DNA from: Draconibacterium aestuarii
GTDB taxonomy: Bacteria; Bacteroidota; Bacteroidia; Bacteroidales; Prolixibacteraceae
Length of the DNA: 49,621 nucleotides
Direction of reading: 5' to 3'
Assembly (NCBI GenBank): GCA_026671195.1
Contig: JAPOHD010000056.1
Coordinates: 1 to 49,621 of the forward strand
Part shown: positions 8,859 to 18,477 of the stretch, one piece after another
Layout of the letters: each line of letters begins with the position of its first letter
Numbering within the stretch: the first letter of the stretch is position 1
Position numbers and translations under genes: made by a program
The notes under the pieces: generated by a model
What the model saw: only the letters and a program-made list of their open reading frames with translations
Databases searched by the model: none
What the model was told of the DNA's origin: nothing

Positions 8859-9626
8859 ATGAGTTTAGTACGACCCAAAAAAAAATTAGGGCAGCATTTT
8901 TTAACCGATCAGAATATTGCGAAAAAAATTGTTGACAGCCTTGGAGCCGATGTTCCGGATGTATTGGAAATTGGTCCTGGAATGGGAGTACTCACAAACT
9001 ATTTACTCGAACGACCAGAGCTGAATGTACATGTTGTTGAAATCGATCGCGAATCGGTTGAATATTTACAACAACATTTTTCGAAACTGCAAAATATCTG
9101 GTCCGAAGACTTTTTAAAATCGGACATCTCTACAAAGTTTGATGGAAAGTTCAGTGTAATCGGTAATTTCCCGTATAATATTTCTTCGCAAATATTTTTT
9201 AAGGTATTAAAAATGCGCAACCAGGTGCCCGAAGTAGTCGGCATGGTGCAAAAGGAAGTGGCCGAGCGCATTGCTTCGAAACACGGAAATAAAACATATG
9301 GAATTTTAAGTGTACTGTTACAGGCATTTTTCGATATCGAATATTTGTTTACTGTATCGGAAAGCGTGTTTAATCCGCCCCCTAAAGTAAAATCGGCAGT
9401 TATCCGGTTAAAACGAAACAGTTTGCAGGAACTCCCCTGCAGCGAGGAACTGTTTGTAAAAGTTGTAAAAGCCGCCTTTAACCAGCGACGTAAAATGTTG
9501 CGTAATTCGTTAAAAGAATATTGTGCCCATCTTCCCGAAGAATATGCTGAAAAAAGACCAGAACAACTTTCGGTGGATGCGTTTGTTGATTTAACTTGTA
9601 AAATCGAATATCCCGAAAACGGTTGA
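8859..9626 (+). CDS. rsmA: 16S rRNA dimethyladenosine transferase RsmA (KsgA)
   Basis: This SAM-dependent enzyme dimethylates two adjacent adenines in the 3' hairpin (helix 45) of 16S rRNA during 30S maturation. Diagnostic motifs are [11 protein letters not shown] at the N-terminus, motif [13 protein letters not shown], the acidic VHVVEIDRE, the catalytic [11 protein letters not shown] (motif IV, N-x-P-Y) and the C-terminal helical domain with [12 protein letters not shown]. At 255 aa the length is normal. An in-frame TTG lies 9 nt further upstream (8850), but the ATG at 8859, giving [12 protein letters not shown], fits the family. The gene ends 2 nt before mgtE, indicating co-transcription. 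Confidence 0.96.
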   Translation: MSLVRPKKKLGQHFLTDQNIAKKIVDSLGADVPDVLEIGPGMGVLTNYLLERPELNVHVVEIDRESVEYLQQHFSKLQNIWSEDFLKSDISTKFDGKFSVIGNFPYNISSQIFFKVLKMRNQVPEVVGMVQKEVAERIASKHGNKTYGILSVLLQAFFDIEYLFTVSESVFNPPPKVKSAVIRLKRNSLQELPCSEELFVKVVKAAFNQRRKMLRNSLKEYCAHLPEEYAEKRPEQLSVDAFVDLTCKIEYPENG

Positions 9627-9628
9627 GT

Positions 9629-10987
9629 ATGAGTTTTGCAATTACAAAAGAAAATATTGATCAGTTAAGAAATCTGGTTAGCGAGAATAAGACGGAGGAA
9701 GTTGCTGCTCTGGTAAAAGACCTGCATCCGGCCGATATTGCCGAGATAATGGACGATTTAAACACCGATGAAGCTAAGTTTATTTACTTGCTTTTAGAGG
9801 GAGAAATAGCATCGGATGTACTGGTTGAGATTGATGAAGATGCTCGAAAACGTTTTTTAAAAGTTTTACCTCCCGAATTTATTGCCAGTAAGTTTATCGA
9901 GTTTATGGACTCGGATGATGCTGCCGATATTGTTGCTGAATTAGATGAAGAGGTACAGAAAGAGGTACTAAACGAGATTGAAGACATTGAACAGGCCGGC
10001 GACATTGTGGATCTTTTGGAATACGACGAAGATTCTGCCGGTGGTATAATGGCGAAAGAGCTGGTTACGGTTAACGAAAACTGGACGGTAGCCACATGTT
10101 TAAAGGAAATAAGTAAACAGGCAGAAGAGGTAGATGAGATTTTTTACATTTATGTAATTGATAACGACGAAAAATTAAAAGGTCTGCTGTCGCTGAAAAA
10201 ACTCATATTAAATCCAACCAACACCCAAATATCAAATATTTACGATCCTGAAATAAAAATGGTGAATACCGATGCCCGTCAGGAAGAGGTAGCCGAAATT
10301 ATGGATAAATACGATTTGGTTGCTATTCCGGTTGTTGACGACATTGGTCGTTTAAAAGGGCGTATTACTTTCGATGATGTAATTGATATTGTTCGTGAAG
10401 AAGCAGAAAAGGATTACCAAATGGTTTCGGGTATTACGGGCGATGTTGAACCTGGCGATAAAATCTGGGAAGTAATGCGGGCACGTATTCCGTGGTTGTT
10501 CATTGGTTTGCTCGGAGGTATTTTGGGGGCTGTGGTGCTGGGGTCGCACGAAGAATCGCTGGCAAAGGTTACTGAACTGGCCTTTTTTATTCCTCTTATT
10601 GCTGCAATGGCCGGAAATGTCGGTGTACAGTCGTCATCTATTGTGGTACAAAGTATTGCAAGCGGGGTAAAAGATATTGAAACACCTTCGCGTAAATTGT
10701 TTAAGGAAGTATCGATAGCCTTACTTACCGCTTCAATTTTTGCTGTTTTAATATTTTTGTACAATTATATCGCCTCAGGAAACATGGCCTTAACTTATTC
10801 GGTTGCGCTTAGCTTGTTTATTGTAATTATTTTTGCATCGCTGTTTGGAACCGTAATTCCCTTAATACTAAACCGGTTTAAAATTGACCCTGCTTTGGCC
10901 ACCGGTCCGTTTATTACTACCATGAACGATATTTTGGGATTAATGATTTATTTGTTGATTGGGAAAATGTTTTTTGGTATTTTATAA
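9629..10987 (+). CDS. mgtE: Magnesium transporter MgtE
   Basis: The domain order is that of MgtE. An acidic alpha-helical N-domain (about residues 20-130, with LHPADIAEIMDDL and MDSDDAADIVAELDEE) comes first, then two CBS domains (about 130-260), a long plug helix (EEAEKDYQMVSGI) and five C-terminal membrane helices. The pore signature LGGILGAVVLG and the FIPLIAAMAGNVGVQSS segment (the conserved P-x-x-x-x-x-x-G-N-x-G-x-Q-S) are intact. MgtE is a Mg2+ channel gated by cytosolic Mg2+ through the N and CBS domains. The ATG at 9629 is preferred over the TTG overlapping the rsmA stop. The next gene starts 8 nt later. Confidence 0.95.
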   Translation: MSFAITKENIDQLRNLVSENKTEEVAALVKDLHPADIAEIMDDLNTDEAKFIYLLLEGEIASDVLVEIDEDARKRFLKVLPPEFIASKFIEFMDSDDAADIVAELDEEVQKEVLNEIEDIEQAGDIVDLLEYDEDSAGGIMAKELVTVNENWTVATCLKEISKQAEEVDEIFYIYVIDNDEKLKGLLSLKKLILNPTNTQISNIYDPEIKMVNTDARQEEVAEIMDKYDLVAIPVVDDIGRLKGRITFDDVIDIVREEAEKDYQMVSGITGDVEPGDKIWEVMRARIPWLFIGLLGGILGAVVLGSHEESLAKVTELAFFIPLIAAMAGNVGVQSSSIVVQSIASGVKDIETPSRKLFKEVSIALLTASIFAVLIFLYNYIASGNMALTYSVALSLFIVIIFASLFGTVIPLILNRFKIDPALATGPFITTMNDILGLMIYLLIGKMFFGIL

Positions 10988-10995
10988 CAAAAAGG

Positions 10996-11451
10996 GTGAA
11001 TAGAAAACGCATTTTAATCGGGCGAAAAGATATTGCCGATTTTCCGGAATTAGGGTTGAGTGGTATTGAGGTAAAAGTTGATTCCGGTGCTTATACTTCC
11101 AGTTTTCATTGTACACATATCGAAAAATCATCGAATGGAGAGAAGGATGTAATTCGTTGTGTGTTTCTTGATCCCGATCATCCTCAGTATCACGAAAAAG
11201 AATTTAGTTTTTCAGATTTTAAAATCAGAAAAGTAAAAAGTTCAAATGGAATGGTTGAAGAACGATTTTCTGTTTTTACCCAAATAGTCATTTTCTCAAA
11301 GATTTATCGGATTGAACTGACCCTCACCGAACGTGCAGATATGAAACATCCGGTATTGTTGGGAAGAAAATTTACATCAAAGAAATTTTTGATTGACACC
11401 TCAAGAAAAAATCTTTCTTTTAACAATAAAATAATTGAAATTGAGATATGA
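10996..11451 (+). CDS. RimB-like retropepsin/'ATP-dependent zinc protease' family protein, 151 aa
   Basis: A small single-domain protein. The block IGRKDIADFPELGLSGIEVK is followed by VDSGAYTSSFHC, whose D-S-G-A matches the Asp-Ser/Thr-Gly motif of retropepsin-like aspartic proteases. The block HPVLLGRKFTSKKFLIDTS near the C-terminus is also typical of this family (older name: putative ATP-dependent zinc protease, DUF785). Members are often found beside RimK, as here; a RimB of this kind modulates RimK in proteobacteria. The start is GTG (10996) with AAAGGG just ahead; no in-frame ATG is near. It is 8 nt after mgtE and 71 nt before the RimK gene. Confidence 0.85.
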   Translation: MNRKRILIGRKDIADFPELGLSGIEVKVDSGAYTSSFHCTHIEKSSNGEKDVIRCVFLDPDHPQYHEKEFSFSDFKIRKVKSSNGMVEERFSVFTQIVIFSKIYRIELTLTERADMKHPVLLGRKFTSKKFLIDTSRKNLSFNNKIIEIEI

Positions 11452-11522
11452 CAGAAGTTATTTTGGTGGATGAGATCCTAAATAATTTTTGCCATAATAA
11501 ATAATAGTACTTCAAAAAAAAT

Positions 11523-12395
11523 ATGAAAATTGTAATTTTATCACGAAATCCAAATTTGTATTCAACAAGACGTTTGGTTGAAGCAGGAGAGCAGCGAGGT
11601 CACGAAATGTTGATTATTGATCATACAAAATGCGATTTGTTAATCGAAAAGAAGAATCCGGTAATCATTTATAAAGGGCAGAAATTAGAAAATGTGGATG
11701 CTGTAATTCCGCGAATAGGTGCATCGGTAACATTTTTTGGTACGGCGGTTGTAAGGCAATTCGAAATGATGAAAGTTTTTTCTTCCGTTGAATCGCAGGC
11801 TTTGGTGCGTTCGCGCGATAAACTCCGAAGTTTGCAGATTTTGTCGAGGGCTGGTTTGGGCCTGCCCAGAACGGTTTTTACCAACTATTCAAAAAACGTA
11901 AAAGAAATAATACAAGCGGCAGGTGGTGCCCCGGTGGTAATAAAATTATTGGAAGGAACTCAAGGTTTGGGTGTGGTTTTGGCTGAAACCAATAATGCGG
12001 CAGAATCGGTGATTGAAGCATTTAACGGTTTAAAGGTTCGTGTAATTGTTCAGGAATTTGTGAAAGAAGCCAAAGGCGCCGATGTTCGTGCTTTTGTGGT
12101 TGATGGTGTTGTTGTGGGTGCTATGAAACGGCAGGCAAAAAAAGGCGAGTTTCGTTCGAATTTGCATCGTGGAGGAACGGCAGATATAATTGAACTTTCG
12201 GAGGATGAAGAAAATGCAGCATTAAAAGCAGCAAGAGTGATGGGACTGGGAGTTTGCGGAGTTGATTTATTACAATCAAACCACGGACCTCTTATTTTAG
12301 AAGTAAATTCTTCGCCCGGACTGGAAGGTATTGAAATGGCTACCGAACAGGATATTGCAAGAAGCATTATCCGATATGTTGAGCGAAATGTTTAA
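11523..12395 (+). CDS. rimK: RimK-like ATP-grasp ligase (ribosomal protein S6 glutamate ligase family)
   Basis: A 290-aa ATP-grasp enzyme. The N-terminal domain contains [23 protein letters not shown], the classic RimK block. The ATP-grasp part has [15 protein letters not shown] (phosphate-binding loop), [22 protein letters not shown], the FRSNLHRGG loop and the metal-binding end [24 protein letters not shown]. RimK attaches glutamate residues to the C-terminus of ribosomal protein S6, and related enzymes make other peptide bonds. The length equals E. coli RimK (about 300 aa). The flanking retropepsin-like and AstE-like genes form the usual neighbourhood. Whether S6 is the target here cannot be read from the sequence. 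Confidence 0.9.
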   Translation: MKIVILSRNPNLYSTRRLVEAGEQRGHEMLIIDHTKCDLLIEKKNPVIIYKGQKLENVDAVIPRIGASVTFFGTAVVRQFEMMKVFSSVESQALVRSRDKLRSLQILSRAGLGLPRTVFTNYSKNVKEIIQAAGGAPVVIKLLEGTQGLGVVLAETNNAAESVIEAFNGLKVRVIVQEFVKEAKGADVRAFVVDGVVVGAMKRQAKKGEFRSNLHRGGTADIIELSEDEENAALKAARVMGLGVCGVDLLQSNHGPLILEVNSSPGLEGIEMATEQDIARSIIRYVERNV

Positions 12396-12509
12396 CTGAT
12401 ACGAGTATGAAACGAACCGAATAGCGGTTTAAGGCATAATATAAAATGAGATGTATTCACTGCCTTCGTGCAGCTATTTTATTCCATTAAGGCCAGACAA
12501 TTTAATAAG

Positions 12510-13472
12510 ATGAGATCTACAAGGGAAATATCTATTCTTGGCGAACAAATACTGCCGGGAAAGAAATACATTTTAAACCTCGATATTGCTCGTTTACATA
12601 CGCAAACTAAAATTGAAATACCTGTAATTATTGAGCGTGGCCGGGTTGATGGACCGGTTTTGTTATTAAATGCAGGTATTCATGGCAACGAGTTAAATGG
12701 GGTTGAAATTGTTCGTGAACTCTTGGCCCGAAAATATACACGTCCTCAAAAAGGGATGGTAATTTGTATTCCAACTTTAAATGTGTTTGGGTTTTTAAAC
12801 CAAAAACGTGAGTTTCCTGACGGGAAAGATTTAAACCGTTCTTTCCCGGGATCGAAGAGTGGCTCTTTGGCAAGTATTTTTGCGGCAACAATGATGAATG
12901 AAATTGTGCCGCACATGGATTATTGTGTGGATTTTCATACCGGGGGTGCCCGACGCTTTAATTCATCTCAAATTCGTATTGCAAGAGATAGCCCCGAGTT
13001 GCTCACCCTGGCAAATGTTTTTAATTCGCGTTTTATTGTTTACGCCAGTCAGCGCGAAAAATCATTCCGGCAGGCTGCCAACTTAATCGGTAAAAAAGTA
13101 CTATTATTTGAAGGAGGGAAAAGTCTGGATTTTAACCAGCGAATTACCCGGCGCGGCGTAAATGGCACTTTAAAATTGATGCATCACCTGGGTATGCGCG
13201 ATTTTTCGAACGAATTAGCTGAAATGAAAACAGAACGGTCGATTGTTATAGAGAAATCAATTTGGCTGCGTGCAAAATATGGCGGACTTTTCAGGTTTTT
13301 TCAAAAAGATGGCGCGTGGGTGAAAAAAGGTGATTTAATTGGTATTATTTCCGATCCGTACGGGAAATTTGAATACAAGATTAAAATTCCGCAGGATGGA
13401 TATATAATTGGTTTAAACCATGCTCCGGTCGTATACAAAGGCGATGCTATTTTACATTTGGGATTCGAATAG
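12510..13472 (+). CDS. Succinylglutamate desuccinylase/aspartoacylase (AstE/AspA) family protein, 320 aa
   Basis: A zinc-dependent M14-like deacylase. The first two metal ligands are in LNAGIHGNELNGVEIV (H..E). The arginine region is FPDGKDLNRSFPGS, and the third metal ligand is in DYCVDFHTGG. The C-terminal part (about 245-320) is a beta-rich, lipoyl-like hammerhead domain often seen in this subgroup. The frame opens at GTG 12468, but the ATG at 12510 (MRSTREISILGEQ) is better, since the extra 14 residues look untranslated. The gene lies 114 nt after rimK on the same strand, and 1 bp separates its stop from that of the convergent permease gene. The likely role is trimming an acyl or amino-acyl group from a small peptide product; the substrate is unknown. 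Confidence 0.85.
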   Translation: MRSTREISILGEQILPGKKYILNLDIARLHTQTKIEIPVIIERGRVDGPVLLLNAGIHGNELNGVEIVRELLARKYTRPQKGMVICIPTLNVFGFLNQKREFPDGKDLNRSFPGSKSGSLASIFAATMMNEIVPHMDYCVDFHTGGARRFNSSQIRIARDSPELLTLANVFNSRFIVYASQREKSFRQAANLIGKKVLLFEGGKSLDFNQRITRRGVNGTLKLMHHLGMRDFSNELAEMKTERSIVIEKSIWLRAKYGGLFRFFQKDGAWVKKGDLIGIISDPYGKFEYKIKIPQDGYIIGLNHAPVVYKGDAILHLGFE

Positions 13473-13473
13473 G

Positions 13474-14727
13474 TTAAACCGAATTAATGGCAATAACCGG
13501 ATCGAGTTTTGCTGCAGCCCTGGCTGGCATAAAGCCCGCAATAAATCCAATAACACTCGAAATAAGTAACCCGTTAATAATGTTCGCCATGGTTAAAACA
13601 ATGGTAAATTCGGTGGCGTAACTTACAATTATTGTTCCTATAAATATGAGTAATAAGCCAATAATTCCGCCAATTACCGACAAAACAATGGCTTCGAAAA
13701 TAAATTGTAAAAGAATAAAATAGCGTTTGGCCCCTAACGATTTCTGGATGCCTATAATTTTAGTGCGTTCTTTAACGGAAACAAACATGATGTTTGCAAT
13801 GCCAAAACCACCAACGAGTATCGAAAAGCCCCCGATTATGGCACCTGCAAGATTAAATACCGCAAAAAACTGATCGAACTGATTGGAAATAATACTTACT
13901 TCATTTAAGGCAAAGTCGTTTTCTTCCAATGGTTTCAGACGTCTTATGTTACGCATTATGCCTTCCAGCTCGGCAATAAATTTGTCATTATCAATATTGT
14001 CTTTGGCTTTTACACAAATGGTTTGTCCACGGTCTCTGTTCCGCACATCAACCATGTAAAACGATTTTACGGCGCTTATGTGAATATTTTTATCCATACT
14101 TGTGCCGAAAGCGTCCTGTCCCATTTGTTCGTAAACACCAATAATCAGAAATTTGTGGCCTTGTATTTTTATTGTCCTGCCAACCGGATTCATTCCTTCA
14201 AATAGTTGTTGTGCTATTTCATAACCAATAACTGCAACCGGTGCACCGTTTCGCATTTCAGTTTCAGTAAAATAGCGTCCCGAGGTAAGTTTTAAACTCC
14301 AAACATCTAACAATCCTTCAGAAGTAGCCATAATCGTAGCATTTTCGATTTTGCTGCTGCCATATTGTGCTGTTCGGCTAAAACCAAAAAGAAAGGCTGC
14401 GTTGTCAATGGTTTTACCACGCCTTAATACTTCATCTGCTTCATCAATTTCGGAAACAGGACGGTTTAAGTATTTCCACCACGGATATTCAGTTTCTCCT
14501 TCGGGAGGCGCCCATGGCCATTTCTGCACATAAACCATATTGCTTCCCAGCGAATTTAAACTGTCGCGAATGTATCTCTCCAGCGAATCGATAACAGTAA
14601 AAACCGAAATAATGGCAAAAATACCGATAGTAATGCCCAGCAGCGAAAGAAAAGTGCGTAGCCGGTTTGCCCGCAACGAATTAAAGGCAAATAAAATACT
14701 TTCGTATATTAAGCGGAGTAGAAGCAT
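13474..14727 (-). CDS. ABC transporter permease, MacB/FtsX type, 417 aa
   Basis: A helix at about residues 20-45 (SLLGITIGIFAIISVFTVI) follows the usual FNSLRANRLRTFLS start. A periplasmic MacB-PCD domain runs to about 285, and three C-terminal helices (GAIIGGFSILVGGFGIANIMFVSV, IGGIIGLLLIFIGTIIV, LLISSVIGFIAGFMPARAAAKLDPVIAI) complete the fold. The motif FVSVKERTKIIGIQKSLGAKR is the coupling helix of the MacB family and ends in the typical PARAAAKLDPV. It would work with a separate ATPase, which is not encoded nearby. It is a single gene, ending head to head with the AstE-like gene. Confidence 0.88.
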   Translation of the reverse strand: MLLLRLIYESILFAFNSLRANRLRTFLSLLGITIGIFAIISVFTVIDSLERYIRDSLNSLGSNMVYVQKWPWAPPEGETEYPWWKYLNRPVSEIDEADEVLRRGKTIDNAAFLFGFSRTAQYGSSKIENATIMATSEGLLDVWSLKLTSGRYFTETEMRNGAPVAVIGYEIAQQLFEGMNPVGRTIKIQGHKFLIIGVYEQMGQDAFGTSMDKNIHISAVKSFYMVDVRNRDRGQTICVKAKDNIDNDKFIAELEGIMRNIRRLKPLEENDFALNEVSIISNQFDQFFAVFNLAGAIIGGFSILVGGFGIANIMFVSVKERTKIIGIQKSLGAKRYFILLQFIFEAIVLSVIGGIIGLLLIFIGTIIVSYATEFTIVLTMANIINGLLISSVIGFIAGFMPARAAAKLDPVIAINSV

Positions 14728-14918
14728 TCTGTTTCAATAAAATTAAAGTAAAAATAGTACTTGTTTCGAAAGAATAGCTAAAGGATCGGCTTTCTTTGAA
14801 ACCAGGTTATTAGTATTTATTTTTTAGAATGATTACAAATGATTTTATAAATATGATTTCCATGTCAACAATATTTTTTTTAGCCTTGTGTTTTACATTA
14901 TATGTAATCTGTTTTTTT

Positions 14919-14926
14919 TATCTTTG
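14919..14926 (+). promoter_or_regulatory. Bacteroidota -7 promoter element for purH
   Basis: TATCTTTG fits the TAnnTTTG consensus of the primary sigma factor in Bacteroidota and lies 25 nt before the purH start. It would drive the purH-mre-mrdA-rodA transcription unit. No convincing -33 element was seen. Confidence 0.6.
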
Positions 14927-14951
14927 CGATCAAATTTGAAAAATGCAATAA

Positions 14952-16544
14952 ATGGCTGATAATAAAAAAATTAAGACTGCTTTGGTTTCAGTCTTTCACA
15001 AAGAAAACTTAGATAAGATTGTTACCAAACTAAACGACTTGGGTGTTAAGATTTTAAGTACCGGTGGTACAAAAAGTTTTATCGAAGGCCTTGGAGTTGA
15101 AGTAACCTCTGTTGAAAGTTTAACCGGTTATCCGTCGATACTTGGAGGACGTGTAAAAACATTACATCCAAAAGTATTTGGTGGAATCTTGTCACGTCGT
15201 GATAATCAGGGAGATGTTAGCCAATTGACCGAATACGAGATTCCGGAAATTGATTTGGTAATTGTTGATTTATACCCGTTTGAAGATACAGTTGCTTCGG
15301 GTGCTGAAGAGCAGGACATTATCGAAAAAATTGATATTGGTGGAATTTCGTTGATTCGTGCTGCTGCAAAAAATTTCAAAGATGTTGTAATTGTTCCTTC
15401 GCAAAACGAATATGAGCCACTGTTAAGTCATTTGGAAAAAAACAATGGCGAATTTACTTTAGCCGAACGCAAATGGTTCGCAGGCAGGGCATTTGGGGTT
15501 TCATCACATTACGATTCAGCAATTTTTGGTTATTTTAATAATGGAGTTGATGCAGGAACAGAACGCATCAGTTTAAAAGGAGGTGAGGTTCTGCGTTATG
15601 GCGAAAACCCACACCAGGCCGCTACATTCTTTAAATTTAATAATTCAAGTGAAGGTGTTTCGTTGGCCGATGCACAGGTATTACAAGGTAAAGCACTTTC
15701 GTACAACAATATGCTTGATGCTGATGCTGCATGGAAATCAGCCAGCGATGCTTATCACGCCGTAACTCATCTCGAGAACAAGGTGGCCGTTTCGGTAGTA
15801 AAACACCTAAACCCTTGTGGATTGGCGGTTACCAACGATATTTTGGAATCGCTTGATTTGGCCTGGGCCGGAGATCCGATTAGTGCATTTGGCAGCATTA
15901 TTTGTTTTACCGATATTGTAACCAAAGAAGTAGCCGAGTGGTTTGGGAAAAAATTCGTGGAAATTATTATTGCTCCTGAATTTACCGACGAGGCTTTGGA
16001 GGTTTTTGGCAAAAAGAAAAATTTACGTTTATTGGTAACTCCTGTTAAAAACGAAATAACAAAAGAGAAATTATACCGTTCAATTAGTGGCGGAATGTTA
16101 GTGCAGGATGAAGATGAAGGATTGGATGCTGAATTAAAAACAGTTACTAAAAAAGAGTTCGAAACCAGTAAGGTTAATCTGGCTAAATTTGGAACAGTGG
16201 CATGCAAACATTTAAAAAGTAATGCAATTGCCGTAGTTACAGAAAATAAAAACGGAGCTTTTTGGTTAACAGGAGCAGGAATGGGACAACCCAACCGATT
16301 GGATAGTTTGCGTTATTTAACCATGCCTCGCTTTAACTTAAAAGACGGGTTGGATATCGAAAATTCGGTTCTAATTTCTGATGCCTTTTTTCCATTCCGC
16401 GACAGTATTGAAGCTGCCAACGAATATGGCGTGAAATACATAATCGAACCGGGTGGAAGTATCCGCGACGAAGAAGTAATTGAAGCTTGTAATGAATTTG
16501 GAATTGCAATGGCATTTACCGGACGCAGACACTTCAGACATTAA
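14952..16544 (+). CDS. purH: Bifunctional AICAR formyltransferase / IMP cyclohydrolase
   Basis: This enzyme carries out the last two steps of de novo IMP synthesis. The N-terminal MGS-like cyclohydrolase domain (about residues 1-150) shows ALVSVFHKENL, STGGTKSFIE and GGRVKTLHPKVFGGIL. The C-terminal transformylase domain contains RYGENPHQ, the catalytic Lys-His in VSVVKHLNPCG, and SDAFFPFRDSIE with EPGGSIRDEEVI near the end. At 530 aa it is within the family range. It is the first gene of the mre transcription unit; mreB starts 41 nt later with no terminator in between. Confidence 0.97.
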   Translation: MADNKKIKTALVSVFHKENLDKIVTKLNDLGVKILSTGGTKSFIEGLGVEVTSVESLTGYPSILGGRVKTLHPKVFGGILSRRDNQGDVSQLTEYEIPEIDLVIVDLYPFEDTVASGAEEQDIIEKIDIGGISLIRAAAKNFKDVVIVPSQNEYEPLLSHLEKNNGEFTLAERKWFAGRAFGVSSHYDSAIFGYFNNGVDAGTERISLKGGEVLRYGENPHQAATFFKFNNSSEGVSLADAQVLQGKALSYNNMLDADAAWKSASDAYHAVTHLENKVAVSVVKHLNPCGLAVTNDILESLDLAWAGDPISAFGSIICFTDIVTKEVAEWFGKKFVEIIIAPEFTDEALEVFGKKKNLRLLVTPVKNEITKEKLYRSISGGMLVQDEDEGLDAELKTVTKKEFETSKVNLAKFGTVACKHLKSNAIAVVTENKNGAFWLTGAGMGQPNRLDSLRYLTMPRFNLKDGLDIENSVLISDAFFPFRDSIEAANEYGVKYIIEPGGSIRDEEVIEACNEFGIAMAFTGRRHFRH

Positions 16545-16585
16545 AAAATATATAATTACGTACAAGATAAACAGCAAAATATTTT

Positions 16586-17608
16586 ATGGGTTTATTTTCA
16601 TTTTTAACGCAAGAGATTGCAATTGACCTTGGTACTGCAAATACCATAATCATCCACAACGATAAAATTGTGGTAGATGAACCATCCATTGTAGCCATCG
16701 ATCTAAAAACCGAAAAGATGGTTGCCATTGGTGAAAAGGCCAGGCAAATGCAGGGGAAGACACATGCGAATTTAAAGACAATCAGGCCATTGCGCGATGG
16801 TGTAATAGCCGACTTTAATGCTGCGGAACAGATGATTAGGGGGATGATTAAAATGATAAATCCAAAACCAAGGATGTTTTCGCCGGCTTTAAAAATGGTG
16901 ATTTGTATTCCTTCGGGAAGTACTGAAGTTGAAATACGTGCAGTTCGCGACTCGTCGGAACATGCCGGTGGACGGGAGGTTTATATGATATACGAACCTT
17001 TGGCTGCAGCCATTGGGATTGGTCTGGATGTGGAAGCACCCGAAGGAAACATGGTAGTGGATATTGGTGGAGGTACTACCGAGATTGCTGTTATTTCGCT
17101 GGGAGGTATTGTTACAAACAAATCAATCCGTATTGCCGGCGACGATTTAACAGCCGATATTATGGAATATATGCGTCATCAGCATAACATAAAAATTGGT
17201 GAGAGAACCGCCGAAGAAATTAAAATTCATGTAGGATCGGCTTTATCGCAATTAAAAGAACCACCGGCAGATTATGTGGTGCAGGGGCCAAACCAAATGA
17301 CAGCATTACCAATTGAAGTGCCGGTTTCGTATCAGGAAATTGCTCATTGTCTGGAAAAATCGATTTCGAAAATTGAAACCGCTGTTTTGAGTGCTTTGGA
17401 ACAAACTCCACCCGAATTGTATGCCGATATTGTTGTTAAAGGAATTTGGCTGGCAGGCGGGGGAGCACTGTTAAAAGGTTTGGATAAACGATTAACAGAT
17501 AAAATTGGAATACCATTCCATATTGCAGAAGATCCGTTAAGAGCAGTAGTTAGAGGAACAGGAATCGCATTGAAAAATGTAGATAACTTCTCGTTCCTTA
17601 TTCGATAA
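16586..17608 (+). CDS. mreB: Rod-shape determining actin homolog MreB
   Basis: MreB filaments under the inner membrane guide the elongasome. Actin-fold motifs are present: phosphate 1 IDLGTANTIIIH, connecting RPLRDGVIADF, phosphate 2 VDIGGGTTEIAVISLGGIV, adenosine loop WLAGGGALLKGLDKRL. The N-terminal MGLFSFLTQE is the usual amphipathic membrane-binding segment. The 340 aa length is standard. It is followed by mreC, mreD, mrdA and rodA in tight spacing, all on one strand. Confidence 0.97.
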   Translation: MGLFSFLTQEIAIDLGTANTIIIHNDKIVVDEPSIVAIDLKTEKMVAIGEKARQMQGKTHANLKTIRPLRDGVIADFNAAEQMIRGMIKMINPKPRMFSPALKMVICIPSGSTEVEIRAVRDSSEHAGGREVYMIYEPLAAAIGIGLDVEAPEGNMVVDIGGGTTEIAVISLGGIVTNKSIRIAGDDLTADIMEYMRHQHNIKIGERTAEEIKIHVGSALSQLKEPPADYVVQGPNQMTALPIEVPVSYQEIAHCLEKSISKIETAVLSALEQTPPELYADIVVKGIWLAGGGALLKGLDKRLTDKIGIPFHIAEDPLRAVVRGTGIALKNVDNFSFLIR

Positions 17609-17628
17609 TCAACAGTTTGTATATGTAA

Positions 17629-18477
17629 ATGCGAAGTCTCCTTAGATTCCTTATAAGAAATTATGCATTTCTGCTTTTTCTGTTTTTAGAAGTAGTTTCT
17701 TTGGTGCTTGTATTTAACTATAACAGTTTTCAGAAATCGAAGTTTTTGAATTCCTCCAATTACGTTTCGGCCGGTTTGTATGGTACCGTTAATTCGGTGT
17801 TTCAGTATTTCGATCTGGCAAAAGTGAATAGACAGTTGGCAGAAGAAAATGCAGCATTGCGTACACAGTTGCAAATGAGCATTTCAAATTCCGAGTTTGT
17901 TCCCGACACTTTGGGACATGGTATTGTTGGCTCAGACACTACGTTCCGGTTTACTCCGGCCAGGGTAATTAATAACTCTGTAAATAAACAGCAAAACTAT
18001 ATTACTTTAAACAAAGGCCGCAAAGATGGGATTAAACCCGATCAGGGTATTCTGTCACCTCAGGGTATAGTTGGTGTAATAACAAGTGTCTCCGAATCGT
18101 ATTCAACAGGTTTGTCGCTACTTAATCCACGATGGAATGTGTCTGCGAAATTGAAAAAAAGTGGTTTTTATGGTTCTCTGGCGTGGAATGGCGAAGATTA
18201 TCAGTTGGCAGAGTTGCTGGAAATTCCTTTTCATGTAAAACTTGCGGTTGGCGACACGATTGTAACAAGTGGGCACTCGTCTATTTTTCCGGAAGGATTG
18301 TTAATTGGAGTGGTGGATGAATATGAACAACCCGAGGGTGAGAATTATTATGATATAAAAGTTCGGCTTGCAACAGATTTTAAATCGATAAGATATGTTG
18401 AAGTTATTGATAATGTAAAAAAGGAAGAACTGGAAAAATTGGAAAAAAACAGAATAGATGGGGAGAGTACTAATTAA
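17629..18477 (+). CDS. mreC: Rod-shape determining protein MreC
   Basis: A bitopic periplasmic scaffold of the elongasome. A short cytoplasmic N-terminus (MRSLLRFLIRNYA) and one membrane helix (about residues 13-32) precede a coiled-coil region at about 64-90 (NRQLAEENAALRTQLQ). Two beta-barrel domains follow, with the conserved ITLNKGRKDGIKPDQGILSPQGIVGVI and GDTIVTSGHSSIFPEGLLIG blocks. It overlaps the start of mreD by 20 nt, which points to coupled translation. Confidence 0.93.
   Translation: MRSLLRFLIRNYAFLLFLFLEVVSLVLVFNYNSFQKSKFLNSSNYVSAGLYGTVNSVFQYFDLAKVNRQLAEENAALRTQLQMSISNSEFVPDTLGHGIVGSDTTFRFTPARVINNSVNKQQNYITLNKGRKDGIKPDQGILSPQGIVGVITSVSESYSTGLSLLNPRWNVSAKLKKSGFYGSLAWNGEDYQLAELLEIPFHVKLAVGDTIVTSGHSSIFPEGLLIGVVDEYEQPEGENYYDIKVRLATDFKSIRYVEVIDNVKKEELEKLEKNRIDGESTN

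Noticed and set aside
12468-12509. GTG start extending the AstE-like protein by 14 residues
   Set aside because: The extra residues do not match the family and an ATG is present at 12510.
15767-16294. 175-codon frame on the minus strand
   Set aside because: It is a shadow of purH, whose motifs are unequivocal on the other strand.
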